Assembly: GCA_035578905.1 (NCBI GenBank)
Contig: JAQJVL010000005.1
Location: 2,402,345 to 2,466,344 of the forward strand
Reading direction: 5' to 3'
Length of the DNA stretch: 64,000 nucleotides
Origin: Stictocephala bisonia
Lineage: Eukaryota > Arthropoda > Insecta > Hemiptera > Membracidae
Numbering within the stretch: the stretch's first letter is position 1; each line of letters opens with the position of its first letter. Positions 11,916 to 23,581 of the stretch are shown here, in pieces. The position numbers and the translations under genes are program-made. Below the pieces are notes generated by a model. That model saw only the letters and a list, made by a program, of their open reading frames with translations. It was not told where the DNA came from and ran no database searches.

Positions 11916-13046
11916 GTGTGAGCATTGCCATAACCCTGACGACATACCTCGGTTCCGGCGTCATAGTACCTGCAGTCGGTTTACTGTAGCCAAAACCCTG
12001 ACGACATAACTCGGTTCCGGCGTCAGAGTACCTGCAGTCGGTTTACTCTAGCCAAAACCCTGACGACATACCTCGGTTCCGGCGTCAGAGTACCTGCAGT
12101 CGGTTTACTCTAGCCAAAACCCTGACGACATACCTCGGTTCCGGCGTCAGAGTACCTGCAGTCGGTTTACTCTAGCCAAAACCCTGACGACATACCTCGG
12201 TTCCGGCGTCAGAGTACCTGCAGTCAGTTTACTCTAGCCAAAACCCTGACGACATACCTCGGTTCCGGCGTTAGAGTACCTGCAGTCGGTTTACTCTAGC
12301 CAAAACCCTGACGACATACCTCGGTTCCGGCGTCAGAGTACCTGCAGTCGGTTTACTCTAGCCAAAACCCTGACGACATACCTCGGTTCCGGCGTCAGAG
12401 TACCTGCAGTCGGTTTACTCTAGCCAAAACCCTGACGACATACCTCGGTTCCGGCGTCAGAGTACCTGCAGTCAGTTTACTCTAGCCAAAACCCTGACGA
12501 CATACCTCGGTTCCGGCGTTAGAGTACCTGCAGTCGGTTTACTCTAGCCAAAACCCTGACGAAATACCTCGGTTCCGGCGTCAGAGTACCTGCAGTCGGT
12601 TTACTCTAGCCAAAACCCTGACGACATACCTCGGTTCCGGCGTCAGAGTACCTGCAGTCAGTTTACTCTAGCCAAAACCCTGACGACATAGCTCGGTTCC
12701 GGCGTCAGAGTACCTGCAGTCGATTTACTCTAGCCAAAACCCTGACGACATACCTCGGTTCCGGCGTCAGAGTACCTGCAGTCGATTTACTCTAGCCAAA
12801 ACCCTGACGACATACCTCGGTTCCGGCGTCAGAGTACCTGCAGTCGGTTTACTCTAGCCAAAACCCTGACGACATACCTCGGTTCCGGCGTCAGAGTACC
12901 TGCAGTCGGTTTACTCTAGCCAAAACCCTGACGACATAGCTCGGTTCCGGCGTCAGAGTACCTGCAGTCGATTTACTCTAGCCAAAACCCTGACGACATA
13001 CCTCGGTTCCGGCGTCAGAGTACCTGCAGTCGGTTTACTCTAGGCA
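11916..13046. repeat. 62-bp satellite array, about 18 copies, related to the 76-bp satellite
   Basis: The unit is GCCAAAACCCTGACGACATA, CCTCGGTTCCGGCGTCAGAG, then TACCTGCAGTCGGTTTACTCTA. The first two blocks are nearly the same as the second half of the 76-bp unit at 8925-10456; the last block is different. The first copy (11916-11985) still reads GAGCATTGCC before the core, like the CACATTGCC of the 76-bp unit, so it looks transitional. Variants (GATTTACTC, CAGTTTACTC, GACATAGCTC) recur at spaced intervals, indicating block duplication. Confidence 0.96.
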
Positions 13047-13546
13047 ATCATTTTCACATGTTATTGAATAATCAACTACTTTAATAGTTGTGCCATTTTC
13101 ACCACAGCCCCCACCTGCTTGACAAGGTCTAATGTACGCTGGGCATTTCATATAGTTCACTACTGACCACGAGCAAACTAGTTACTGTATGTTCCTCACC
13201 ATTGGTGATTGGTCTTGTTCCACGAGTAACTTCTACTAAATCTTGGTTTAGTATGAAGAAATTGGGCTGTTAAGTGAGATTTTGGTTGCACAGACTCCAA
13301 TGTAGTCAAATTTAATAAAAGGGCCAACTATAAAGCTTAGTAGTGTTTTTAGGAACCTTGGAACTCTAACGGATTATGAACAATGTTAATCTGAAAACAA
13401 AACATAATCTCAGACGAAGTGAAAGGGGATTTCACAAATCTTGCTGGCCGAAATCAGCTCATTAGTGCATTTAACGATGTATTATCGATGCCCTCTTAGT
13501 TATACACTTGGTTAAAATTATATCCCACTTGCGACTTGGGCTGATT
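13047..13546. other. Unique spacer
   Basis: No gene, repeat or RNA recognised. Confidence 0.4.
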
Positions 13547-14136
13547 CTATGCAGCGCGCCCCGCGGTACTGGACGCGGTTTGCGTCTGGTCACAACACGA
13601 AACTTTGGATACCTTCGCCAATACGCCTTTAGATGTCTGCTAATATTTTTTCGTCTTGTCTGGCCAGTGTGCGGAAACTCCTATTTAAAACCGTGCAAAC
13701 AGCTTCGCCACAGACGTCTGAAGGCGTCTTGTCTTGTTCTGTCTCGTCTCGTTCTATTCAGTGTGCGGCAGGCGTAATGCACCGTGCCTGACGCGCGCCC
13801 TCTAAAACACGACGCGCCTACCTACGTTACACGCGTTGGGCGCGCGCCTTTAGTAACACTACAGTTTATGGAGCTATTTATGCAAAGCGTCATTTGGTGT
13901 CTTCCAATGGGTGGGAGCGGAAGGGGCTCAAGGAGAATCGTCGCGGCCAACTGTCAAGCTCTCCGAAATATTGTCACTCTTCAGATAAGTGAAACAGACA
14001 GCATTTAGATTATCGTATGGTGCTTCTTTTAAAAACGTCGAGCGAGCGCCTCTTCGACGTCATGTTGTAGGGGTGGGGGTTTGTTTAGTTTGCTTCAGTT
14101 TAATTCAGAGGTAGCAAGTAGATCTTGTGTGCAGTC

Positions 14137-14235
14137 ATGGAAGACGTTGATGTTGAATTCCTTATAGAGGCAATGAAGTCTCGACCGGTGATTTGGAATT
14201 CTGCAAACGAGGACTACAAAAAAAAAACTAGACAG
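14137..14235 (+). CDS. MADF-domain first exon, isolated
   Basis: An ATG at 14137 opens 33 codons ending at CAG, directly followed by GTAGAC, a plausible splice donor at 14236. The peptide begins MEDVDVEFLIEAMKSRPVIW and continues with NSANEDYKKKTRQ. This is the start of a MADF (Myb/SANT-like) DNA-binding domain: the hydrophobic helix FLIEAMKSRP, the invariant W at residue 20, and the DYKKK segment. The exon ends in phase 0. I found no downstream exon with the rest of the domain before 15.1 kb, so the gene is truncated, interrupted, or continues beyond a long intron. MADF proteins are transcription factors or partners of PIF/Harbinger transposases; the flanking ACGCG clusters favour the transposon reading. 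Confidence 0.5.
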
Positions 14236-14506
14236 GTAGACGTATGTGCTGCAACTTGCCCTGATTTTACGAACACAAGTGAAATTAACAGGAACAATAG
14301 AGATAATTTTAATTCGTTTTCTTTTAAGATAGCCATTATCACGCTTGGATACATCTTCTTCCTGCAAACTGAGGTAAGGACAATACTTCCTAGCACTCGA
14401 ATGACGCGTACACGATAGTCGTCGGGCGCGCGTCTTTTGGCGTTCGGAGAACGCGTGACATTTTGTTCTCGCGCCGGACAACGTCCACACGACGCGCGTC
14501 GCTCGA

Positions 14507-14538
14507 CGCGCTGCATAAAAGGGGCCTTATGCAGCGCG
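14507..14538. repeat. GC-rich hairpin
   Basis: CGCGCTGCATAA and TTATGCAGCGCG are exact complements flanking AAGGGGCC. It lies at the right edge of the ACGCG island and could be an element terminus or an internal structure. Confidence 0.7.
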
Positions 14539-14660
14539 TTTGGCGTACAGCGACAAAGCTTACTAGTAGGCAGGTCTCTGCTTTTCTTGGAATCAAAAAC
14601 GCTAACGTTCAAAAAACATATAAAAAATTCTGGTGTATAAAACGAGTGTATTTCCGGTGA

Positions 14661-15154
14661 ATGTTGGAATTCTTGGCTGGCGGTTCTTACTTGGTTACAA
14701 GGTACAATAGATTATTATGTTCAATGATCATTCTTAATTTTACTTGTAAATTTATAGTAATATTATTAACTAAAATGATTGTAAATTAGACATGACTGAT
14801 GAATGTACACTGTTATTTTAGTCAAATAAATGAGTTATTGACAACTTTTCGAAGGGAGAAGGACTAGAAGGAGGGAAATGAAAATAATGGAACCATACAA
14901 ATATTTTGTTTAGTTTTATTTTACTGAAACATACACCAGTGAGACATTTTTTTAAAATAAGTAAATTCAACAAAGGCAAGCTGAATCAGTTAAGATTAAA
15001 AAAAAAAAAAAAAAATATCACTCACAAAGTTATAAAATATTCTCTAAAATATGGGTTCGAAATGTTATGGCTAAGTGGCTAAGAGGACTTTATAAACCTA
15101 ACCACACCTCGAAAATAGTAACTGTCAACTCCTTATAAATTCTATAGATGTGTA
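14661..15154. other. AT-rich spacer with a poly(A) tract
   Basis: A run of A lies near 14998-15015. ATGGCTAAGTGGCTAAGAGG near 15068-15087 resembles a pol III A box but has no B box at the right distance. No gene called. Confidence 0.4.
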
Positions 15155-15470
15155 TCATGTCCTCGCTGGACAAACTTGCGACAGCATTACACTTGGCGGA
15201 GAAGGGGAATATGTATTATTCATTTGTAGCCGAGGTGATTTGACCGGGACGTGTGCGTGTTGCAGATTCCGTCTGTTATTTGTGTATTGAGATGTCGTGG
15301 TTAAGATTACAGGGGGTAGCCACGCGATACTGCCCGCCAAATCCAATAACTGAGACACCTTTGTGCCTGAGGCATCATTACATGGTCGTTTGATTCTCCG
15401 CTCAACTTCGAGCATAGCTTCGAAAGGGTTTCGTCTCTTCGCCTCGATTTCATTTAGACGCCGGAGTGAA
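15155..15470 (-). other. Open frame of unknown status joined to a repeat-coded end
   Basis: One minus-strand frame stays open for 204 codons (15769 to 15155). The first half is the 36-bp repeat read as 12-residue repeats around LPPTHKRT. The second half, in this interval, is non-repetitive and has about 100 codons without a stop, including HSLRRLNEIEAKRRNPFEAM and VERRIKRPCNDASG. Its composition is less AT-biased than its neighbours. I recognise no domain. It may be a degraded exon or chance. Confidence 0.25.
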
Positions 15471-15785
15471 TGAGTCATCATCATTGTACGTTTGTGGGTG
15501 GGTGGGAGAGCCATAATTATTGTACGTTTGTGGGTGGGTGGGAGGGTCACCATAATTGTACGTTTGTGGGTGGGTGGGAGGGTCACCATATTTGTACGTT
15601 TGTGGGTGGGTGGTTGGGTCACCATAATTGTACGTTTTTGGGTGGGTGGGAGGGTCGTCATCACTGTACGTTTGTGGGTGGGTGGGAGGGTCATCATCAC
15701 TGTACGTTCGTGGTTGGGTGGGAGAGTCATCATCATTTTACGTTTGTGAGTGGGTGGGAGGGTCACCATAATTGTACGTTTGAGA
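15471..15785. repeat. 36-bp minisatellite, about 9 copies
   Basis: The unit is TTGTACGTTTGTGGGTGGGT followed by GGGAGGGTCACCATAA, with TCATCAT replacing CACCATAA in some copies. It is strongly strand-asymmetric: G-rich on the plus strand with runs of GGG in every unit. Confidence 0.92.
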
Positions 15786-15949
15786 GGGGGTAGAGGTATA
15801 ATAATATAGTCTGTTAATACAGGATGTGGCGGTAACTATACCAATATTATGGAAATTGTATGTCACGGTAATAATATTACATTCATAACAAGAGAATGTG
15901 GTGTTGATCATATCAAATGAAGGAGTGGTTGTGTTGAAAAATTACAATA
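15786..15949. other. Short unique spacer
   Basis: Nothing recognised. Confidence 0.4.
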
Positions 15950-16825
15950 GGACACAAACAACTTTACTTTATAAACCGATGTGACGGTGTTGGAATGATG
16001 TCCAGGATATTGTGCAGTTATACTGGGACACAAACACTTTCATAAACCGATGTGACGGTGTTGGAATGATGTCCAGGATGTTGTGCAGTTAGACTGGGAC
16101 AAAAACACTTTCATAAACCGATGTGACGGTGTTTAATAAAGTCCAGGATGTTGTGCAGTTATACTGGGACAAAACCCCTTTCATAAACCGATGTGACGGT
16201 GTTTAATAAAGTCCAGGATGTTGTGCAGTTATACTGGGACAAAACCCCTTTCATAAACCGATGTGACGGTGTAGGAATAATGTCCAAGATGTTGTGCAGT
16301 TATACTGGGACACAAACACTTTCATCAACCGATGTGACGGTGTTGGAATGATGTCCAGGATGTTGTGCAGTTAGACTGGGACAAAAACACTTCCATAAAC
16401 CGATGTGACGGTGTTGGAATAAAGTCCAGGATGTTGTGCAGATATACTGGGACACAAACACTTTCATAAACCGATGTGACGGTGTTGGAATAAAGTCCAG
16501 GATGTTGTGCAGTTATACTGGGACACAAACACTTTCATAAACCGATGTGACTGTGTTGGAATAAAGTCCAGGATGTTGTGCAGTTATACTGGGACACAAA
16601 CACTTTCATAAACCGATGTGACGGTGTTGGAATAAAGTCCAGGATGTTGTGCAGTTATACTGGGACACAAACACTTTCATAAACCGATGTGACGGTGTTG
16701 GAATAAAGTCCAGGATGTTGTGCAGTTATACTGGGACACAAACACTTTCATAAACCGATGTGACGGTGTTGGTATAAAGTCCAGGATGTTGTGCAGTTAT
16801 ACTGGGACACAAACACTTCAACTAA
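15950..16825. repeat. 71-bp satellite array, about 12 copies
   Basis: The unit contains GTTGGAATAAAGTCCAGGAT, then GTTGTGCAGTTATACTGGGA, then CACAAACACTTTCATAAACC and GATGTGACG. Copies from 16440 to 16800 are almost identical. Earlier copies vary (GTTTAATAAAG, AATGATGTCC, AAAACCCC). Confidence 0.95.
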
Positions 16826-17955
16826 ATGTGGCAGTGGTGGAATAAGATCCGATTGTGGTTTTTCCACGGTTCAACGATATTGGATAAGTATAATTGTACT
16901 ATGTTGAGTATGTGGAGCAGTGGAGGACAGTCTGGAGTTCTGTAATCTCACTTGGACGAGACCAGAATATTTACAAACATATCAACGTGTTCTGTCACAC
17001 AACTTCCGCCGCCGTCACTTAGAGCTCGACAATTTATCGCGCACATTGTTGCCAAAGACACTAACTGATAGCGTTCAGTCACTTAGATATTCTCAGTTAA
17101 CTCAATGAACGGAATAACAGAATATATTCTAAGTTGGTTTCCACGATTTTTTTGTACGCAATACAAAGATTGAACCCGTAGTTCTTTAACATATCGTCTA
17201 AGGCCTTTTCCCAGCCATGTAGCCACTCACACCATAATACATTGTTATTTTTAGAAATAGTGACAATATGTACCCAACTATGTCATTGTCATGAGCTATT
17301 ATGCATACGATCGCCGGGTCTGCAGTGTGCCAACAAACACTGCTAGACTTATTATCTTGCACACTTTTTAATATTTCTAAAATATGTTCAATTACTGAAT
17401 GTGAATACAATACAATACAATAAGTGAATACTGAATACAATAAGTTAACCTCTAGTGGCAAATTTGAATAATTATAAAATCACAATTTAAAAACCATTTT
17501 TATTTTTCCCTGCCAAAAGGCCACTACTTTTTATTTTATAAAATCTAAACAAATTTCACTATATAGGAAAGTAAAAGATTGACAACTGAAAAGGACTAAT
17601 AATTAAATGAATTTTGTTGTTCACTTACAAAATGACCCTAGTTGCCCCGCGTGCCTGAACTATGCTTGTCTGTTCACCGGTGACGTTGAACTTGCGCAAG
17701 ATCATTCTCAGAATTCAAGAACTACCCTAAGTAATTGGTCAAGATGCGCAGGTGGTTAGTGTAGGTATTGTCGAACTGCGCGCCTATGTTTACAGCAGGT
17801 AGGCATATCTAACCTACAAATCGTATCGTATGGTGAAAATGTAAAGTAAAAGTAATAACGTGACGTAAAAGCTAGATCTTACAAAGAATATTTTATAACT
17901 TGAAAACTCAATGACTCTTTTAAACTATGTATTAAACGGTTCATATACCAATTGT
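16826..17955. other. AT-rich unique DNA, no gene seen
   Basis: Open frames of 62 and 87 codons (16920-17108 plus, 17198-17461 minus) have no recognisable domain. A locally GC-rich stretch near 17645-17800 has no frame I can support. Confidence 0.4.
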
Positions 17956-18039
17956 GGCCAAGTTATCTTTAACGCACGCATCAAGCCAAGTTATCTTTAA
18001 CGCACGCATCAAGCCAAGTTATCTTTAACGCACGCATCA
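17956..18039. repeat. 28-bp unit in three exact tandem copies
   Basis: GCCAAGTTATCTTTAACGCA plus CGCATCAA is repeated three times without change, so the duplication is recent. Confidence 0.9.
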
Positions 18040-18960
18040 AAATAATTTACAAGAAAATCGACCAATGGAAATTCAAATACAGTTTTAAAATTAGGCTATT
18101 CCATTCACAGGTTATATTATTTTATCCATGCGACGGATGGTAAATCTTATGTAATTATAATTAATAACTGGTTATTGTAAATTACTAAGTCAGTACCATT
18201 GGCACACAGTTGTACGTTAGTGCAATAATTGTAATAAATATAAATTTGACAACAATGCAACAGCTGATATTTATATGAACAGCTGACGGACCAGTATTAG
18301 GCATTATGCAAGGCTTTCTTCAAAAATCTTTTTTGAATAATGTAGTGTCATTTCTGGAACTAGTGCATTAAATATTCAAAATTATACTGTGTTTCGATTA
18401 CATGCCTATCCTAATAGTTATTTATGCAACTAGTGGTGTGTATTTTATCATACAAAATATATTGTGAAACTACGTTGAAGAAATAACTAGTTTTAACAAT
18501 TAGTAATAGAAACTGGGTTATTAAAAAGTATCCTTGGGCTAATTGTATTTATTTTGTCTCAGATATTCAACCTTTATGACAACTAAAATGTATTAATTAA
18601 AGCCTACGTCATAATAGCATAGCAAAACAAGGTTGTTTATCAATTTTACAATCAAAAGTTGCCGTTTGTCCATATTTGAGTGTCCATAGATTAAAAACGT
18701 CGATTATTACGGGAAAAATTCAAAGAATAACAAAGTTTTAAAATTACATTCCATATCAAGAAAAATCATTAAATACATAATTTTAAATAAGAAAAAGTTA
18801 ATTTGTCAACCATTTTGAAAGTTTTTTTTTTTTTTTTGTAAATCGCTAAATGCATATACAGTATTTATTAATGAAGAAAGAGTAGGTTAAGTTTCCCATT
18901 TAAAATTTGTTGTATCACTGAAGGTGCAAAAGATTCCAATGGTGGCACACTTAAAACAAT
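18040..18960. other. AT-rich spacer
   Basis: Contains a poly(T) run near 18822-18837. No gene or element recognised. Confidence 0.4.
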
Positions 18961-19215
18961 CACCCTGTATAGATAACAGCTTTCTTTGTTATATCAAAAA
19001 ATAAAAGGACGAAAAAGACAAACATTACTAACCTTGTATAAGAAGTAGGTGAGACCCCTGCAAGCTCCGCGTGCCAACACCCACTCACTGTGCTCGTCTT
19101 TACCTCGACCTTCGACCAGTGAGTTTGGCAAGTTGTGAGGGGGTGAGTGAGTGATAAAGTCTAGCTTTATTTTAGATGTATATTATATTATGTACAGGGT
19201 GCCACAAAAGGTGGG
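18961..19215. mobile_element. Two facing CACCCTGTA / TACAGGGTG ends of unknown elements
   Basis: CACCCTGTA (18961-18969) and TACAGGGTG (19193-19201, followed by CCACAAAAGG) are exact complements. In insect genomes words like ACAGGGTG and CACCCTGT are common at the outer ends of DNA-element remnants. Here the left copy looks like a 3' end and the right like a 5' end. I could not pair either with a distant partner. Confidence 0.3.
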
Positions 19216-19720
19216 ATTGGCTCTGCGTTTTCAGATTCTATGTGTAATTCTAAGCTAAAAATGAAAATAATATTTTTTTTCAATTTCCACTTCGTTTAGC
19301 AGTTAGCCGCCATTTTTTTTTAGTAAAATAATTTAAATATTTCCTGTTGTCTTTACGATTGTTACAAAACTCGGTAAATGGGTTCATGCTAGAAGGTAGT
19401 ACTTGATAAAAAATATTTTTAAATTATCTTCATTATTTTCTAAATTTATATTGATTATTCAACAACTATATCAGGAATGTTCTACAAAATATGATAACTA
19501 AAGTATTGTACATTATAATGCTTTTTATTAAAGTTGCTAGTTTATAATATCCCTAAAAACAGTAAATAAAATGCAAGTTTTAGGCCTACGTATATATATA
19601 TTTTTTAATTAGACCTAGAAGTTAAGAGTGATCACCTCTTCTTAAATAATGTAACTAAATATCAAGCAAATATCTTCATAACAGAACAAATAAATGATTT
19701 GTTAGAGGCTAATTTAACCA
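19216..19720. other. AT-rich spacer
   Basis: No gene seen. Confidence 0.4.
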
Positions 19721-19729
19721 GGCTGTATT

Positions 19730-19924
19730 ATGGCCGGCGGGATGTACGTTTATGGAATTAACAAACTTTATCACCCTCTTTGTCTTACCGCGTGGAAAGA
19801 ATCATTGTGTATTCCACCTAAAATATGGAACTCCCTGAAGGACAACATTCCTTTAGTAAGAAAGTGTGCTTACAAACGGTATCTAGCAGAATTTCGGTAC
19901 AAGTTTTACTTTATAAAATATTGA
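19730..19924 (+). pseudogene. Possible LINE reverse-transcriptase tail fragment
   Basis: A 64-codon frame contains IPPKIWNSLKDNIPLVRKCA followed by YKRYLAEFRYKFY. This resembles the last residues of Jockey/CR1-type LINE polyproteins, where a motif like IWNxLP..I is followed by a basic FKxxLKxxL. No catalytic domain is present. The match is short, so this is tentative. Beyond 19925 I see only non-coding sequence. Confidence 0.3.
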
Positions 19925-21256
19925 ACGGCTTGAGGGTAACTTCCAATCCAGCCCTTGGTCGAACAGGCAAGACCCTACTCAGGTAGTCCGTAGGGTCACC
20001 TGCGCAGTTCAACCATAATCCGGGGCCCCGGAAATAATCCGCTTAGGAATGAATTTCTTGACCACTTGTGCAGTTTATCCCTGTCCCTGTTCACTTTACT
20101 GTGCTCTGTAATTCTTACTATAAACAGAATGAAAGACAAAATGTATCTGGATACGGCCGTTGTGAAGCCCCTTAATCTTTAAAATCCAAAAACGATGTTC
20201 ACTCATAACGAAATATCGGGAACCTCTGGACAGATTTGTATGAAATTTGAAGGGTACTTAGCTTTTTTATAATACAGACCCATTAAAAGAAAGTATTTAT
20301 TGATATACCACTTCTAAGGTGTACCATCTCAACATTTACTTTTTTTCAATAAGGGTCACATTAGCATTGTTTTAATAATTTATTTCAAACAGCTGACACG
20401 AAAAAATAAAAATGACACAAAAGCTTGGCAGGTTTGGTTTCATTATAAAATTGTCGAGGTTAATTCTATTATCTGTGGCATGATTTCACTACTCTACATT
20501 CCCGTAAAGTAGATTTATAGTTTTCTAGATTAAAAAAAATTGTCATATAAGAGAACGGAAGAAGACTGAGCTTTTATATAGATGTAAAGGTTTAGTTAAA
20601 TAGAGAACCACGGAGAGGAGAGTAAGCAAGCTTAGAGAACCACACTAGCAAGGGGTGTCGGCTAGTGAGGGTATAAAACGCACAGATGGCATTATAAAAT
20701 TTACATGCGGTTTGGCCTGCACACAACCACTTCAGTGTGCAATATCTAGAGCGCGCTGGGCTCTGTTACGTCTGGGTTTACGAATTCTCTTCATGTCACA
20801 CAACCTGATTCACTGTAATTTGACTTATCCTCAAACACCATGGTAGATGTCTGATATAACCCTACAAGTTTCGCAACCCTTTCACCTTAATAAATACAGT
20901 TAATATTAAGTCATTATGCTACTGATTAATTAAATCAGTGTAATTTCAGGTTGAAAAACAGAAAATCAGTCAACTTTCTGTCAACTACGAGCTGATATTT
21001 TCGTTGCCCCCCCTCCCTCTAGTATTGGGATTCTATAATGCAGTGTGGTGTCTGACAGTGCGAAGCCGTGACCTGCCAGAGCCAGTGGTGGTGTGCCGGT
21101 CTGGCGGTCCAAGGACTCTCCGCCAGACACAATGCCGAGGTCCTTTGTGTCCTGTCTCGCCTTCGACTCTGCCATCCAAATGTCGTATCATAAGTCAGGG
21201 GAACTCGTTTTAGCAAGTCAAAACTTATGTCAAAATGAACAAGGTATGGAATACAT
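19925..21256. other. Unique DNA, no supported gene
   Basis: Short overlapping frames on both strands at 20980-21216 reflect a GC-richer patch. I recognise no domain and no RNA gene. Confidence 0.4.
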
Positions 21257-23549
21257 AAGAACTGAATCAGTCACCAAAGTACGTCAACACTGTATCATCA
21301 GTTATGGGAACACATCTACAATATATCAGTCACCGTAACACGTCATAACTGTATCATTAGTTATGTGAACACATCTACAATATATCAGTCAACGTAACAC
21401 GTCAACACTGTATCATCAGTTATGTGAACACATCTACAATATATCAGTCAACGTAACACGTCAACACTGTATCATCAGTTATGTGAACACATCTACAATA
21501 TATCAGTCAACGTAACACGTCAACACTGTATCATCAGTTATGGGAACACATCTACAATATATCAGTCAACGTAACACGTAAACACTGTATCATCAGTTAT
21601 GGGAACACATCTACAATATATCAGTCACCGTAAAACGTCAACACTGTATCATCAGTTATGTGAACACATCTACAATATATCAGTCAACGTAACACGTCAA
21701 CACTGTATCATCAGTTATGGGAACACATCTACAATATATCAGTCACCGTAAAACGTCAACATTGTATCATCAGTTATGTGAACACATCTACAATATATCA
21801 GTCACCGTAAAACGTCAACACTGTATCATCAGTTATGTGAACACATCTACAATATATCAGTCAACGTAACACGTAAACACTGTATCATCAGTTATGGGAA
21901 CACATCTACAATATATCAGTCACCGTAAAACGTCAACATTGTATCATCAGTTATGTGAACACATCTACAATATATCAGTCAACGTAACACGTAAACACTG
22001 TATCATCAGTTATGTGAACACATCTACAATATATCAGTCAACGTAACACGTAAACACTGTATCATCAGTTATGGGAACACATCTACAATATATCAGTCAC
22101 CGTAAAACGTCAACATTGTATCATCAGTTATGGGAACACATCTACAATATATCAGTCACCGTAAAACGTCAACACTGTATCATCAGTTATGTGAACACAT
22201 CTACAATATATCAGTCAACGTAACACGTAAACACTGTATCATCAGTTATGGGAACACATCTACAATATATCAGTCAACGTAACACGTCAACACTGTATCA
22301 TCAGTTATGTGAACACATCTACAATATATCAGTCAACGTAACACGTAAACACTGTATCATCAGTTATGGGAACACATCTACAATATATCAGTCACCGTAA
22401 AACGTCAACACTGTATCATTAGTTATGTGAACACATCTACAATATATCAGTCACCGTAAAACGTCAACACTGTATCATCAGTTATGGGAACACATCTACA
22501 ATATATCAGTCACTGTAACACGTCAACATTGTATCATCAGTTATGGGAACACATCTACAATATATCAGTCACTGTAACACATCAACATTGTATCATCAGT
22601 TATGGGAACACATCTACAATATATCAGTCACTGTAACACGTCAACATTGTATCATCAGTTATGGGAACACATCTACAATCTATCAGTCACTGTGACACGT
22701 CAACACTGTATCATCAGCTATGGGAACACATCTACAATATATCAGTCACTGTAACACGTCAACATTGTATCATCAGTTATGGGAACACATCTACAATATA
22801 TCAGTCACTGTAACACATCAACATTGTATCATCAGTTATGGGAACACATCTACAATCTATCAGTCACTGTGACACGTCAACACTGTATCATCAGCTATGG
22901 GAACACATCTACAATATATCAGTCACTGTAACACGTCAACACTGTATCATCAGTTATGGGAACACATCTACAATATATCAATCAACGTAACACATCAACA
23001 CTGTATCACCAGTTATGGGAACACATCTACAATATATCAATCAACGTAACACATCAACACTGTATCATCAGTTATGGGAACATATCTACAATATATCAGT
23101 CACTGTAACACATCAACATTGTATCATCAGTTATGGGAACACATCTACAATATATCAGTCACTGTAACACATCAAAATTGTATCATCAGTTATAGGAACA
23201 CATCTACAATATATCAATCAACGTAACACATCAACACTGTATCACCAGTTATGGGAACACATCTACAATATATCAATCAACGTAACACATCAACATTGTA
23301 TCATCAGTTATGGGAACACATCTACAATATATCAGTCACTGTAACACATCAACACTGTATCATTAGTTATGGGAACACATCTACAATATATCAATCAACG
23401 TAACACATCAACACTGTATCATCAGTTATGGGAACACATCTACAATATATCAATCAACGTAACAGATCAACACTGTATCATCAGTTATGGGAACACATCT
23501 ACAATATATCAATCAACGTAACACATCAACACTGTATCATCAGTTATGG
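21257..23549. repeat. 59-bp satellite array, left part, about 39 copies
   Basis: The unit is CATCTACAATATATCAGTCA, then ACGTAACACGTCAACACTGT, then ATCATCAGTTATGGGAACA. Variant sites (AACGTAACAC/CACCGTAAAAC, TATGTGAAC/TATGGGAAC) change along the array, and copies after 22500 prefer CACTGTAACA or AACGTAACACATC. The array stops at GTTATGG (23543-23549) where the 8.6-kb element begins and resumes with the same seven bases at 32151. Confidence 0.96.
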
Positions 23550-23581
23550 CACAGAATATAGACAGATACAGAAGCCCCACG
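23550..23581 (+). repeat. Left TIR of the 8.6-kb element
   Basis: Exact complement of 32119-32150. The preceding seven bases GTTATGG are the target duplication. Confidence 0.88.

Larger units (their letters stand above)
13547..14546. mobile_element. ACGCG-rich island, possible degraded PIF/Harbinger-type element
   Basis: Two GC-rich clusters (13547-13860 and 14400-14545), dense in ACGCG, GCGCGC and GACGCG words, flank a MADF first exon at 14137-14235. TATGCAGCGCG occurs at the left edge (about 13548), at 14527-14538 and, inverted, near 14508-14518. MADF-like proteins are the second gene of many PIF/Harbinger transposons, which motivates the call. I could not define clean terminal repeats or a three-base TWA target duplication, so a host promoter with its first exon remains possible. 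Confidence 0.35.

Noticed and set aside
8925..13046. Hammerhead-like CTGACGA in the 76- and 62-bp satellites
   Set aside because: The box fits CUGANGA but GAAA and the stems are missing in every copy I read.
13508..14008. Plus-strand frames of 89 and 74 codons in the ACGCG island
   Set aside because: GC-rich DNA has few stops. The peptides show no domain and the frames do not link to the MADF exon.
21257..23549. Hammerhead ribozyme in the 59-bp satellite (minus strand has CTGATGA)
   Set aside because: No GAAA box follows at a usable distance and no closing stem forms.
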